Both the position numbers and the translations under genes were made by a program. From the NCBI RefSeq assembly GCF_004022465.1, contig NZ_SAVA01000003.1, positions 62,001 to 126,000 of the forward strand: a stretch of DNA of 64,000 nucleotides. Direction: 5' to 3'. Origin of the DNA: Rhodobacter huangdaonensis. Lineage in GTDB: Bacteria; Pseudomonadota; Alphaproteobacteria; Rhodobacterales; Rhodobacteraceae. The notes under the pieces were generated by a model. It ran no database searches. It saw only the letters and a list, made by a program, of their open reading frames with translations, and was not told the origin of the DNA. Below, piece after piece: positions 43,740 to 52,421 of this stretch. The stretch's first letter is position 1, and every line of letters begins with the position of its first letter.

Positions 43740-45314
43740 TCAGTCGACGAACAGATAATGGGTCGCCGCGATGTCCTGCGCAACCTCGGGTTCGACGTTC
43801 AGGAAACGGGCAAGCGGCGTCGCGTTCTCCTCGGCGCGCACGCTTTCGCGCATCCGCACGAACATCGGGAAGCGCGCGTCGCGCATCCGGTCGCTCTCGA
43901 ATTTCAGATCGAAGCGCACCGTCGGCAAGAGCCGGTCGATCACGTCCTGCGGCGTGCTGTCACCGGCGAGACCGATGCGCCGGGCATGGCCGATGAGATA
44001 GTCATCGGTGAAGTCGCACTCGACCTCGAGGATGCGCACCGTCGCCTTGTCCGAGGCGAAATCCTGCATCATGTCGAAATCGGCCGGATCGACGCAGATG
44101 ATCAGCTTGTCGGTGCGGAAATAGTCGAACAGCATCCGCACCAGCGCCCGGCGGTGGCGGTTGCGCTTTTCCACCGTGCGCTCGATGCCGCCCAGATGCG
44201 GCAGGCCGCCCTCTTCATGGAACAGGTACTCGACCGCGGGAATGCCGGTGCGCAGGCGGATCTGCTCGACCAGCCGCTTCGCCACATGCCACTTCTTGCA
44301 CACCACCATCATCAGCGTGCGCTCGCGCCCGAGGCTCGCTTCCGTTTCCCAAAAGCGCGGCGCGAAGCGGCGCCCGATGCGGCCGCGGCCGGTCAGGAAC
44401 TTGTAGAGCGACCGCCCCTCGTTCGAGATCGGGAAGCTGACGCCGGTCTGCGTCCACAGCTCGCCAAGCCGCTGCTTGAGCTCGGCCGCGTCGGCGCTGA
44501 TCTTGCGCGCAAACAGGAAGTCCTGCGCCAGCAGCAGGTCGTAATGATCGTTGTAGAAGGTCACCGGCATGCCGTAGTCGGTGAACATCAGGAAGGTGAG
44601 GGTCCGGGTGCGGATCTCCTTCTCCGGCACGACATGGCGCACGATGGTCTGGAAGAAGGTCTCGTCGGGGATCCAGGTGGTGCGGAAGAAGCGCATCACG
44701 TCGGGCCGCTCGGTGCAGAAGGCCAGCACCGCCTCGATGGTGTGCCGGCGCAGGCACCACCATTGCGAGCCGATCATCATCTGGATGTCCTCGGGCACCG
44801 CCCGGGCCAGGCCAAGCGCCTTCTGCAGCTCGAAGCTGCGGTAGAACAGCCAGCTTTGCGTGCGCTCGTTGAACCAGTGGCGATAGATCAGCCGCTCTTC
44901 CTTGATCCCGGTCTTGATCCAGTCCGAGGCGAAGAAATCGAAGCTTTCGATATAGTCGACATCGGTCGCATCGAGGAAGGCATGGGCGAATTCGGCGGTC
45001 TTGATCTGCATGCAGTCGCCCGAGAGCATGTAGAAATGCGTCGCCTCGGGAAAGGCCGCGACCGCAGCCTTCACCGCCTCGAGCGTCGCCGCGACAAGGC
45101 TCCACTCGCCCCAGCCGCATTTCAGCCGCCGCGCCGCGAAGGTGACCGAGGGGTTGTCGGCAAACGCGCTGCGGATCTTCTCGAAATCGGCCGGTTTGGC
45201 GCGGGCGTCGAAATGGATCGAGACGTAATCGCCGGTTGCCGTCAGCCGCTGCGCCTGCGCGATGATCCCGTCCGGGTCCTTGTGCGTCAGCAGGATGAAG
45301 GCGATTTTAGCCAT
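43740..45314 (-). CDS. GT14-family glycosyltransferase (beta-1,6-N-acetylglucosaminyltransferase-like, DUF5928)
   Basis: This 524-residue protein has a core-2/I-branching-type (GT14) N-terminal domain of about 270 residues, opening MAKIAFILLTHKDPDGI and including THFYMLSGDCMQIKT and the GSQWWCLRRHTIEAV patch that forms the acceptor site. The C-terminal 240 residues fit the DUF5928 region found in Rhodobacterales. No membrane segment is seen. It likely adds a sugar to an envelope or exported glycan. It is divergent from a sulfotransferase gene, a pairing that suggests a sulfated glycan; hinT follows on the same strand. Confidence 0.85.
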   Translation of the reverse strand: MAKIAFILLTHKDPDGIIAQAQRLTATGDYVSIHFDARAKPADFEKIRSAFADNPSVTFAARRLKCGWGEWSLVAATLEAVKAAVAAFPEATHFYMLSGDCMQIKTAEFAHAFLDATDVDYIESFDFFASDWIKTGIKEERLIYRHWFNERTQSWLFYRSFELQKALGLARAVPEDIQMMIGSQWWCLRRHTIEAVLAFCTERPDVMRFFRTTWIPDETFFQTIVRHVVPEKEIRTRTLTFLMFTDYGMPVTFYNDHYDLLLAQDFLFARKISADAAELKQRLGELWTQTGVSFPISNEGRSLYKFLTGRGRIGRRFAPRFWETEASLGRERTLMMVVCKKWHVAKRLVEQIRLRTGIPAVEYLFHEEGGLPHLGGIERTVEKRNRHRRALVRMLFDYFRTDKLIICVDPADFDMMQDFASDKATVRILEVECDFTDDYLIGHARRIGLAGDSTPQDVIDRLLPTVRFDLKFESDRMRDARFPMFVRMRESVRAEENATPLARFLNVEPEVAQDIAATHYLFVD

Positions 45315-45463
45315 ACCAGAAACAGTTCTTTCGCCCGTTACGTACTATCTGCCTTGATACCGTCAAAGAACATTGAAAAGACAGAGGTTCTTTGATCTGT
45401 AGTGAGTAAATATTTCGGCCACGACGTCAAGATGACGCCCGGTCGTTCAAGGAGGCAAGATCC
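45315..45463. promoter_or_regulatory. AT-richer divergent promoter region with inverted repeat
   Basis: This 149-base gap between the GT14 and sulfotransferase starts is clearly AT-richer than the genes around it. It contains TCAAAGAAC (45363-45371) and its reverse complement GTTCTTTGA (45387-45395), 24 bases apart centre to centre, a candidate shared operator. Confidence 0.55.
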
Positions 45464-46282
45464 ATGGGTTTTCCAGGAACGTGGATGACGGAAAGCGAAA
45501 GCGTCGTCTATCGGGTGGTTCCGAAATGCGCCTGCTCGTCGATCGGGCAGATCATGTTCTACTCCGACCATGGCCGGTTCTTCGACGGCGATATCCATGA
45601 TTCGACCTCCGGCCTGCACAAGTGGTCGCAGGAGGACAGCCAGAAGCTGATCGAGAAGAACGTGAAGGCGCACAAGAGCTATGCCTTCACCTGCGTGCGC
45701 AACCCCTATGCGCGGCTGCTCAGCTCGTTCTTCGACAAGATCGCCGGCATCCAGCGCAACGGCAAGCGCTACCGCGGCAATCTGGTGCCGCAGCTGATCC
45801 AGCGCTACGGCGTCGAGGTCGGCGCGCCCGAGGACAATTTCGAGTTCGACCAGATCAAGTCGTTCCGCCGCTTCCTGCTGTTCGCGCGCGACACCATCCG
45901 CTGGCGCCGGCCGATGGAACCCGACATCCACTGGTCGGCGATGTCGGGCCATATCTCGACCTTCATCGTGAACGGCGGGCGTTACGACAACATCTTCTTC
46001 ACCGAGAAGTTCAACGAGGGCATGCAGTCGGTGCTCGACCACATCACCACGCCGGTGCCGGTCGATCTGGCCAAGGTGCCGAAGTTCAACGAATCGGAAG
46101 GCCACGGGCCGAAGCGCGCGCACAAGGTCAGCGAATATTTCGACGACCTGTCGCGCCACCTGATCTGGGAGATCTACAAGAAGGACTTCCAGCTGTTCCG
46201 TTACGATTTCGACAACCCGGACAACAAGTATCCGCTGGGCGAGGTCGATCTCGACGAGGTCCACGCCAAGCTCGGCAACTGA
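45464..46282 (+). CDS. Sulfotransferase family 2-like protein
   Basis: This 272-residue cytoplasmic-looking protein resembles carbohydrate sulfotransferases (family 2). The 5'-phosphosulfate loop is PKCACSS (20-26) and the 3'-phosphate region is CVRNPYARLLSSF (77-89), both needed to bind PAPS. It would transfer sulfate to a sugar of a glycan or exported molecule. There is no signal peptide. The ATG has a CAAGGAGGCAAG site. It is divergent from the GT14 glycosyltransferase and converges on the methyltransferase after 17 bases. Confidence 0.88.
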   Translation: MGFPGTWMTESESVVYRVVPKCACSSIGQIMFYSDHGRFFDGDIHDSTSGLHKWSQEDSQKLIEKNVKAHKSYAFTCVRNPYARLLSSFFDKIAGIQRNGKRYRGNLVPQLIQRYGVEVGAPEDNFEFDQIKSFRRFLLFARDTIRWRRPMEPDIHWSAMSGHISTFIVNGGRYDNIFFTEKFNEGMQSVLDHITTPVPVDLAKVPKFNESEGHGPKRAHKVSEYFDDLSRHLIWEIYKKDFQLFRYDFDNPDNKYPLGEVDLDEVHAKLGN

Positions 46283-46299
46283 GCCCGACCGGCGCCGCC

Positions 46300-46965
46300 T
46301 CAGGCGGCGGCCGGCACGGCGGTGAACAGCACCTGCCCACGCGGCAGGCGCAGCGTCTCGCGTGTGGCGATCCAGCCGGTCTGCGCGGCAAAGCCGTGCA
46401 CATCCGCCTCGAGCAGGTGATAGGGCGGGCGGATGTCATGGGTGACGACGCCATCGGGCTGCCGGTAGGGCTGCGCCGCGGTCACCGCATCGGGGGCGAG
46501 GAAGACGGTGAACAGGAACCGTTCCAGCCGCGAAAACCGCCGCAGCCCGGTCATCGCGCGCCGCAGCATCGCCATCGGCAGATGCGGGAAGACGGCGAAG
46601 GCGATGGCGTGGGTGATGGTGTCGGGCACGCCCGGAAAGTCGAAGCGCGCATCCTCGATCAGCTGCGCCGGATCGAGCCGGGCCGGATCATCCAGTTCCG
46701 CCGCATGGCCCGCCAGCAGGATCGCGCGCGAGGCATCCGTCGCCCAGTAATGGCCCGGCTCGAGATAGGGCACCGCCTTGCAGCCAAGCCGCAGCGAGCC
46801 CGCGCCGATGTCAAGGAGCGTGTGGCCGGGCAACAGCCCCGCCGCGCGCAACGCGCCCATCTGCGCCGCCCCCGTCTCGTCCCAGCGGCCACCGACGATC
46901 TCGCGGTGGCGCCCGCGCGCCAGCTCGCGCGCGTAGAAGGCGTCGTCATAGGGCGAGGCGGCCAT
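46300..46965 (-). CDS. Class I SAM-dependent methyltransferase
   Basis: This 221-residue protein has the SAM-binding motif TLLDIGAGSLRLGCKAVPYL (about 47-66) and further Rossmann elements (ATDASRAIL, a DxR acidic loop, and HAIAFAVFPHLP). The substrate is unknown. The ATG at 46965 lies 14 bases after the adenosine kinase stop, so the two are cotranscribed; a methyltransferase next to adenosine kinase would benefit from removal of adenosine produced by SAM-dependent reactions, which is inference. Confidence 0.85.
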   Translation of the reverse strand: MAASPYDDAFYARELARGRHREIVGGRWDETGAAQMGALRAAGLLPGHTLLDIGAGSLRLGCKAVPYLEPGHYWATDASRAILLAGHAAELDDPARLDPAQLIEDARFDFPGVPDTITHAIAFAVFPHLPMAMLRRAMTGLRRFSRLERFLFTVFLAPDAVTAAQPYRQPDGVVTHDIRPPYHLLEADVHGFAAQTGWIATRETLRLPRGQVLFTAVPAAA

Positions 46966-46979
46966 GCTCCCGGCCCCGC

Positions 46980-47966
46980 TCAGATCAGGCCCTTCGCCCG
47001 GAACAGCGCCTTGATGTCGCTTTCGGGACGCGCGCCGTAATGGCTGATGACCTCGGCCGCGGCGACGCAGCCCATGGCGCCCGCCACCTGCAGGCTCTGC
47101 CCGGTGGCATAGCCATAAAGGAACCCCGCCGCGAACTGATCGCCCGCCCCGGTCGCATCGACCGGCACCACGCGGTGCACCGGCACCTCGACCCGCTCCG
47201 CGCCGCGGATCAGCACCACATCGGCGCCCGAGCGGGTGCAGACCACCAGCCCGCACTCCGACGACGCCTGCGCCAGCGCCGTCTCGAGATCGGTCTGATA
47301 GAGCGATTCCCACTCGTGCTGATTGCCGATGACGTAATCCATCTCCTCGGCCACCAGACGGCGGAAGCTTGCGCGGTGACGGTCGACGCAGAACGGGTCC
47401 GACAGTGCGATCCCCGCCTTGCCGCCGCCGCGGTGGCAGCCCTGCGCGGCCTTCAGGAACGCCGCCTTGCCGTAGTCCTTGTCGAAGAGATATCCCTCGA
47501 GGAACAGGATCTCGGTGTTTTCCACCACCTCGAGCGGCACGTCCTCGGTCGAAACCTCGGCCGAGATGCCGAGATAGGTGTTCATCGAGCGCTCGCCGTC
47601 CGGGGTGACGAAGATCATCGAGCGCGAGGTCGGCAGCTCGGCCGCGGCGACCGGCGGGTTCGGAAAGCCCGTGCCCTCGCCCTGCAGTGCCGCCTCGTAG
47701 AAGCGGCCAAGCGCATCGTCGCGCACCCGCCCGATGAAGGCAGTGTCGAGGCCGAGATTGCCGAGCCCGGCGATGGTGTTGCCGACCGAGCCGCCCGGCG
47801 CCTGCGTGCGCTCGCGCATCGCGGCATAGAGCACCTCGGCGCGCTCGCGCTCGATCAGCTGCATGATGCCCTTCTCGATGCCCATCAGCTCGAGGAAGCT
47901 GTCGTCGCATTGCGCGATGACATCGACGATGGCGTTGCCGATGCCGACAACCTGATAGTTCTTCAC
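46980..47966 (-). CDS. Adenosine kinase (PfkB family)
   Basis: This 328-residue PfkB-family kinase fits adenosine kinase. The N-terminus KNYQVVGIGNAIVDV, the GGSVGNTIAGLGNLG motif and the catalytic VDATGAGDQFAAGFLYG motif (with the base Asp) are seen. It phosphorylates adenosine to AMP in the cytoplasm, clearing a product of SAM metabolism. The start is GTG at 47966 with a GAGGAGAAAACC site and a four-base GTGA overlap with the nth stop; the frame runs 14 codons further upstream without homology. Confidence 0.9.
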   Translation of the reverse strand: MKNYQVVGIGNAIVDVIAQCDDSFLELMGIEKGIMQLIERERAEVLYAAMRERTQAPGGSVGNTIAGLGNLGLDTAFIGRVRDDALGRFYEAALQGEGTGFPNPPVAAAELPTSRSMIFVTPDGERSMNTYLGISAEVSTEDVPLEVVENTEILFLEGYLFDKDYGKAAFLKAAQGCHRGGGKAGIALSDPFCVDRHRASFRRLVAEEMDYVIGNQHEWESLYQTDLETALAQASSECGLVVCTRSGADVVLIRGAERVEVPVHRVVPVDATGAGDQFAAGFLYGYATGQSLQVAGAMGCVAAAEVISHYGARPESDIKALFRAKGLI

Positions 47967-48607
47967 GCGGTTTTCTCCTCGAAGGCGCACAGGTCGCGGA
48001 TCAGGCAATCAGCGCAGCGCGGCTTGCGCGCGGTGCAGATGTAGCGGCCATGCAGGATCAGCCAGTGATGTGCGTGTTGCTGGAATTCGACGGGCACGTT
48101 GTCCTCGATCGCGCGCTCGACCGCCTCGACATCCTTGCCCGGGCAGATGCCGGTGCGGTTGCCGATGCGGAAGATATGGGTGTCGACCGCCTGCGCGGGA
48201 TAGTGGAACCAGATGTTCAGCACCACATTCGCGGTCTTGCGCCCCACCCCCGGAAGGCTCATCAGCGCGGCGCGCGAGGACGGCACCTCGCCACCGAAGC
48301 GCTCGACGAGGATCGCGCTGAGCTTCATCACGTTCTTCGCCTTCTGCCGGAACAGGCCGATGGTCTTGACGTGTTCGATCAGCCCCTCCTCGCCGAGGGC
48401 AAGCATCCTTGCGGGCGTGTCGGCGATCGGGAACAGGCTGCGGGTGGCCTTGTTCACCCCCGCATCCGTCGCCTGCGCCGAAAGCGCCACCGCGACGAGC
48501 AGGGTGAAGGCGTTGGTGTGCTCGAGCTCCCCCTTCGGGTTGGGCTCGGCCGCCGCGAAGCGGCGGAACACCTGCTGCATGGTTTCATAGTCGAACTGGC
48601 GTGCCAT
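47963..48607 (-). CDS. nth: Endonuclease III
   Basis: This 214-residue DNA glycosylase/AP lyase removes oxidised pyrimidines. The helix-hairpin-helix holds the catalytic K124 (LPGVGRKTANVV) and the conserved D142 (VDTHIFRI). A C-terminal [4Fe-4S] loop has C191, C198, C201 and C207 with the Nth spacing 6-2-5. The ATG at 48607 with an AGAAGGGGG site starts the homologous region. It is the first gene of nth-adenosine kinase-methyltransferase and is divergent from the Hint gene. Confidence 0.95.
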   Translation of the reverse strand: MARQFDYETMQQVFRRFAAAEPNPKGELEHTNAFTLLVAVALSAQATDAGVNKATRSLFPIADTPARMLALGEEGLIEHVKTIGLFRQKAKNVMKLSAILVERFGGEVPSSRAALMSLPGVGRKTANVVLNIWFHYPAQAVDTHIFRIGNRTGICPGKDVEAVERAIEDNVPVEFQQHAHHWLILHGRYICTARKPRCADCLIRDLCAFEEKTA

Positions 48608-48753
48608 GCCCCCTTCTGCCCGCCCCGCCCCGCGCCGGCAAGGGGGCTGTGCCAGGGCCGGGAAATTTCGCGCCGGGGCGGTGCCGTTAACCCGACATTT
48701 TCTCTGTTGCGCGAAGATCGGCTGGGAATCGGCGCGCAAGACGGCAGGAGAGG

Positions 48754-49689
48754 ATGATGCAGGTTGGCTACCCGGTGTCGGCGCTCAGCTTCGACCCGCA
48801 GCGCAAGGTCTGGTCGCTGGCCCCCGGCTTCGATCCGGGCACGATGCTGTGGCGGCTGGTCCAGACCGAAGACGGGGCCGAGCTGCGCGACGCGCTCGAC
48901 CGCCCCATCACCAGCGGGATCGCCTCGTCCGAGCTGCCGCTGCTGCTGCGCGCGGCAAGCGGGCGGATGCTGCGGCTCGAGCGGATCGACATCGACGGGC
49001 AGCCCTGCCTCTTCATTGCCTCCGAACCGCTCGCTTCCGGCGCCGACTATGCCGAGCTGCCGCATCCCGCCACCGCCGGCCGCGCCGCCGGCCCCGAGGA
49101 GATCGCCCGCCTGCCCGCCCTCGGCCCCGGCACGATGATCGCCACCGCCGACGGGCCGCAGGCGATCGACTGGCTGCGCCCGGGCGACGAGATCCTCACC
49201 CGCGACCACGGGCTGAGGCCGCTGGTCTGGCTCGGCCATCATGTGATGCCGCTGCGCGCGCCCGCGGTGTCGCGCCCGCTGCGGATATCCGCCGCGGCCT
49301 TCGGCCCGACCCATCCCGAGCACGAGACCATCGCCTCGCCCGGGCTTGGCATCCTGCTCGCCGGCCCCGAGCTGAAATTCTGGTTCACCGAGGGCGAGAT
49401 GTTCGGCCGCGTCGCCGAGATCTGCACCGCCCCGCGCCTCGAGGGGCGGCAGTCGCTCTACACCCTGCTGTTCGATGCGCCCGAAATCGTGCTGGCGAAC
49501 GGGATCTGGGTGAGTTCGGTGCAACTCGACGCCGCCTATGCGGCGCTGCTGCCGGCCGAGCTGCGCATGACCTTGCGCCCGCGCCTTGCCGAGGCCCATG
49601 CCGAGGCGGCGCGGTCCTGGCTCGAACGCTGGGAGGTCGAGATGTTCTGCCGCGCCCGCAATGCGCGGCGCCGGGTGATCGCCGCCTGA
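48754..49689 (+). CDS. Hint-fold domain protein, catalytic cysteine absent
   Basis: This 311-residue protein has a Hedgehog/intein (Hint_2) region from about 122 to 270, with GTMIATADGPQAIDWLRPGD and the downstream ILTRDHGLRPLVWLG, as in Rhodobacteraceae Hint proteins. The usual first residue, a cysteine before the GT motif (pattern CFxPGT), is alanine here (A122, LPALGPGT), so self-splicing or autocleavage is unlikely. Residues 1-110 are a domain I do not recognise. No signal peptide is present. It is divergent from nth, and its ATG has a GGAGAGG site. Confidence 0.85.
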   Translation: MMQVGYPVSALSFDPQRKVWSLAPGFDPGTMLWRLVQTEDGAELRDALDRPITSGIASSELPLLLRAASGRMLRLERIDIDGQPCLFIASEPLASGADYAELPHPATAGRAAGPEEIARLPALGPGTMIATADGPQAIDWLRPGDEILTRDHGLRPLVWLGHHVMPLRAPAVSRPLRISAAAFGPTHPEHETIASPGLGILLAGPELKFWFTEGEMFGRVAEICTAPRLEGRQSLYTLLFDAPEIVLANGIWVSSVQLDAAYAALLPAELRMTLRPRLAEAHAEAARSWLERWEVEMFCRARNARRRVIAA

Positions 49690-49773
49690 GACGCCGAAAG
49701 CGCAGCTTTCGGGTCGCGTCGGCGCGCTGCCTCGGGATAGGATCGGTTGTCCCGTCCTGACCCGAGCCCGCCG

Positions 49774-50730
49774 ATGTCCGACACTGCCCTTCCCCCCGCC
49801 GCCCTGCCCCCCGCCGCCCTGACCGACGCCGATGCCGAGGCGCAGCGGCAGGATTACCACTACCGCGTCATCTCGCGCGCGCTGCACGAGATCGACGCGG
49901 CCCGGGCCGAGGCGGCCGCGGGCGGGCACCGGCGCGAGCTGCCGCTGACCGATCTGGCGGCCCGGCTCGGCTTCTCGCCCGCGCATTTCCAGCGTGTGTT
50001 CTCGGCCTGGGTCGGGGTCTCGCCGAAGCGCTATCAGCAATACCTGTCGCTCGATCTGGCGCGCGAGCTGCTGGCCGAACGCCTGCCGCTCGAGGAGGTC
50101 GCCGCCAGTGCGGGCCTCTCCGGCCCGTCGCGGCTGCATGATCTCTTCCTTCGCTGGGAGGCAATGACCCCGGGTGAATTCGCCGCAGGCGGCGGCGGGC
50201 TGACGATCCGCTGGGGCCGCTTCCCCTCGCCCTTCGGCGAGGCGCTGGCCTTCGCCACCGCGCGCGGCCTGTGCGGCCTCGCCTTCACCGCCGAGACCGG
50301 TTTTGACGCGGCCTTCGCCGACATGGCGGCGCGCTGGCCCGGCGCCACGCTGCGCGAGGAGGCCGACGCGATCCGGCCCTGGGTCGAGGCGGCGCTCGGC
50401 GGCCGCGGCGAGGCGGCGCTGACGCTGATCGGTGCCCCCTTCCAGATCAAGGTCTGGGAGGCGCTGCTTGCCATCCCCTCGGGCGAGGTGACGACCTATT
50501 CCGAGATCGCTGCACGGATCGGCAATCCTGCGGCGGTGCGCGCTGTCGGCACCGCGGTCGGGCGCAACCCGATCAGCTACCTGATCCCCTGCCACCGCGC
50601 CTTGCGCAAGTCGGGCGGGCTTGGGGGCTATCACTGGGGCCTGCCGGTCAAGCGCGCGATGCTGGCGCGCGAGGCGGCACGGCGCGAGGCCGGCATCGCC
50701 CCGGCGCTGTTGTGCCTCGCCCAGAAGTGA
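49774..50730 (+). CDS. Bifunctional AraC-type regulator/methylated-DNA-cysteine S-methyltransferase
   Basis: This 318-residue protein links an AraC-like helix-turn-helix (about 30-125, TDLAARLGFSPAHFQRVFSAWVG) to a C-terminal Ogt-type methyltransferase with the active-site motif PCHR (NPISYLIPCHRALRKSGGLGGYHWG). It repairs O6-methylguanine by accepting the methyl group on the cysteine. The Ada N-terminal zinc domain, which in E. coli senses methylphosphotriesters, is missing, so it resembles a shortened Ada. The ATG at 49774 was chosen over an in-frame codon nine residues upstream because the Pro/Ala lead is not conserved. Confidence 0.9.
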   Translation: MSDTALPPAALPPAALTDADAEAQRQDYHYRVISRALHEIDAARAEAAAGGHRRELPLTDLAARLGFSPAHFQRVFSAWVGVSPKRYQQYLSLDLARELLAERLPLEEVAASAGLSGPSRLHDLFLRWEAMTPGEFAAGGGGLTIRWGRFPSPFGEALAFATARGLCGLAFTAETGFDAAFADMAARWPGATLREEADAIRPWVEAALGGRGEAALTLIGAPFQIKVWEALLAIPSGEVTTYSEIAARIGNPAAVRAVGTAVGRNPISYLIPCHRALRKSGGLGGYHWGLPVKRAMLAREAARREAGIAPALLCLAQK

Positions 50731-50836
50731 TGGGCAAAGAACCGCCACCCGCACAGATCGGATGGAACAAATCCCGGGGGATCGCGTAGAACGGGTGAGA
50801 CGCCTCAAGGGCGCATTCCCACGCGAGAGCACGGAC

Positions 50837-51505
50837 ATGAAGAAGAACATCCCCTTCCTCGTCGCGGCCGCCGGCCTGATCGGCCTGACCGCCTGCACCG
50901 ACACCTACGGCCCGGGCTATGACGCCTCGACCGACCCGAACGCCAAACGCAACTCGGGCGCGATCACCGGCGCGCTGATCGGCGGCGTCTTCGGCGCGAC
51001 CCGGCGCGGCGACGACAAGCTGGCGAAGGCCGCGACCGGCGCGATGATCGGCGGGCTGATCGGCGGCGCGATCGGCAACCAGCTTGACAAGCAGGCGCAG
51101 GAACTGCGCCGCGACCTCGACACCAACGGCGTCTCGGTGGTCAACACCGGCTCGCAGCTCGTCGTCACCATGCCGCAGGACGTGCTTTTCGCCACGGACA
51201 GCTCGGTGGTGCGTGGCGATCTGCAGCGCGACCTCTACACCCTCGCGGGCAGCCTGAACCGCTATCCCGACACCACGGTCGAGGTGGTGGGCCACACCGA
51301 CAACACCGGCGACGCGAACTACAACCAGCGTCTGTCGCAGCAGCGCGCCGATTCCGTCGCGCAGATCCTGATCGGCGCCGGCGTGCCGCGCTCCCGCCTC
51401 GTCGCCTATGGCCGCGGCGAGGATCAGCCGGTCGCCTCGAACCTCACCGTCGAGGGCCGCGCGCAAAACCGCCGTGTCGAGTTCATCATCCGCCCGAACA
51501 ACTGA
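50837..51505 (+). CDS. OmpA-like outer-membrane lipoprotein with glycine zipper (YiaD-like)
   Basis: This 222-residue lipoprotein has a type II signal peptide with lipobox LTAC (C20). A glycine-zipper segment follows (about 39-82, SGAITGALIGG, ATGAMIGGLIGGAIG). The C-terminal OmpA domain (about 115-222) has GHTDNTGDANYNQRLSQQRA and the RRVEF motif, which bind peptidoglycan. It ties the outer membrane to the cell wall. The ATG at 50837 gives the lipobox at the correct distance. A strong terminator follows. Confidence 0.92.
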   Translation: MKKNIPFLVAAAGLIGLTACTDTYGPGYDASTDPNAKRNSGAITGALIGGVFGATRRGDDKLAKAATGAMIGGLIGGAIGNQLDKQAQELRRDLDTNGVSVVNTGSQLVVTMPQDVLFATDSSVVRGDLQRDLYTLAGSLNRYPDTTVEVVGHTDNTGDANYNQRLSQQRADSVAQILIGAGVPRSRLVAYGRGEDQPVASNLTVEGRAQNRRVEFIIRPNN

Positions 51506-51527
51506 GCGGCAAGACAGTGCGAGCAAA

Positions 51528-51555
51528 GGCCGGGGCCCCCGCCCCGGCCTTTTTT
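51528..51555 (+). terminator. Intrinsic terminator of the OmpA-like gene
   Basis: GGCCGGGGC ... GCCCCGGCC is a perfect 9-pair stem followed by TTTTTT, 22 bases after the stop. Confidence 0.88.
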
Positions 51556-51585
51556 GCTGCGTCCCCCATTGCCCGCCCCCGGATG

Positions 51586-51604
51586 TGGTCATACATCTTG
51601 ACCA
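51586..51604. promoter_or_regulatory. Palindromic candidate operator of the GntR regulator
   Basis: TGGTCATACATCTTGACCA has perfect six-base arms TGGTCA and TGACCA with a 7-base centre, immediately before the GGGGGGAAG ribosome site of the GntR gene. GntR/FCD proteins commonly bind TGGT...ACCA sites in their own promoter, so autoregulation is likely. Confidence 0.65.
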
Positions 51605-51617
51605 ACGGGGGGAAGAA

Positions 51618-52391
51618 ATGCCGTTCCAGAAAATTGAATCCGAAAAGCTCGCCTCGGCCGTCGTGCGCCAGATCGAAGGCCTGATCCTGCAGGGCATCCT
51701 GCGGCCCGGCGAACGGCTGCCCTCCGAGCGCGAACTGTCCGAGCGCCTGGCCGTTTCGCGCCCCTCGCTGCGCGAGGCGGTGGCCGAGCTGCAGGAAGAA
51801 GGCCTTCTGACCACCCGCGCGGGTTCGGGCATCTTCGTTGCCGACGTGCTCGGCTCGGCCTTCTCGCCGGCGCTGATCCGGCTGTTCGCGCGCGACGAGC
51901 AGGCGGTGTTCGACTATCTCTCGTTCCGGCGCGACCTCGAGGGGCTGGCGGCCGAGCGGGCCGCGCGGCTTGCCTCGGACACCGACCTGCGGGTGATCGA
52001 CACCCTCTTCCAGCGCATGGAAGCCGCCCATGCGAAGCGCAACCCGGCAGACGAGGCCGCGCTCGATGCACAGTTCCACATGGCGATCGTCGAGGCCGGA
52101 CACAATGTCATCACCCTGCACATGATGCGCGCGATGTTCGAGCTGCTGCAGGAAGGCGTGTTCTACAACCGCCAGATCATGTTCCGCAATCGCCCCACGC
52201 GCGACGCGCTGCTGGAGCAGCACCGCGCGATCAACGCCGCGATCCAGGCGCGCGACGGGGCGGCGGCACGGGCGGCGGTGGCCGGGCACATGGAATTCGT
52301 CGAAAAGGCGCTGACCGAACAACGCAAGGCCGAGCGCAACGAGATGCTGGCGCAGATGCGCCTGCGTCACGAGGCGGAGAAGACCGGCTGA
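51618..52391 (+). CDS. GntR family (FCD/PdhR-like) transcription regulator
   Basis: This 257-residue regulator has an N-terminal winged helix (about 8-75: PGERLPSERELSERLAVSRPSLREA) and a C-terminal FCD effector domain (about 95-235) with the metal/ligand histidines in DAQFHMAIVEAGHN and QHRAINAAI. It resembles PdhR/LldR, sensing a small organic acid such as pyruvate or lactate; the effector cannot be named. The ATG at 51618 has a GGGGGGAAG site. A palindrome sits just upstream. No target gene is adjacent. Confidence 0.88.
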   Translation: MPFQKIESEKLASAVVRQIEGLILQGILRPGERLPSERELSERLAVSRPSLREAVAELQEEGLLTTRAGSGIFVADVLGSAFSPALIRLFARDEQAVFDYLSFRRDLEGLAAERAARLASDTDLRVIDTLFQRMEAAHAKRNPADEAALDAQFHMAIVEAGHNVITLHMMRAMFELLQEGVFYNRQIMFRNRPTRDALLEQHRAINAAIQARDGAAARAAVAGHMEFVEKALTEQRKAERNEMLAQMRLRHEAEKTG

Positions 52392-52421
52392 GGCGCCCCG
52401 GCGCCACCGCCCGGACATGAA

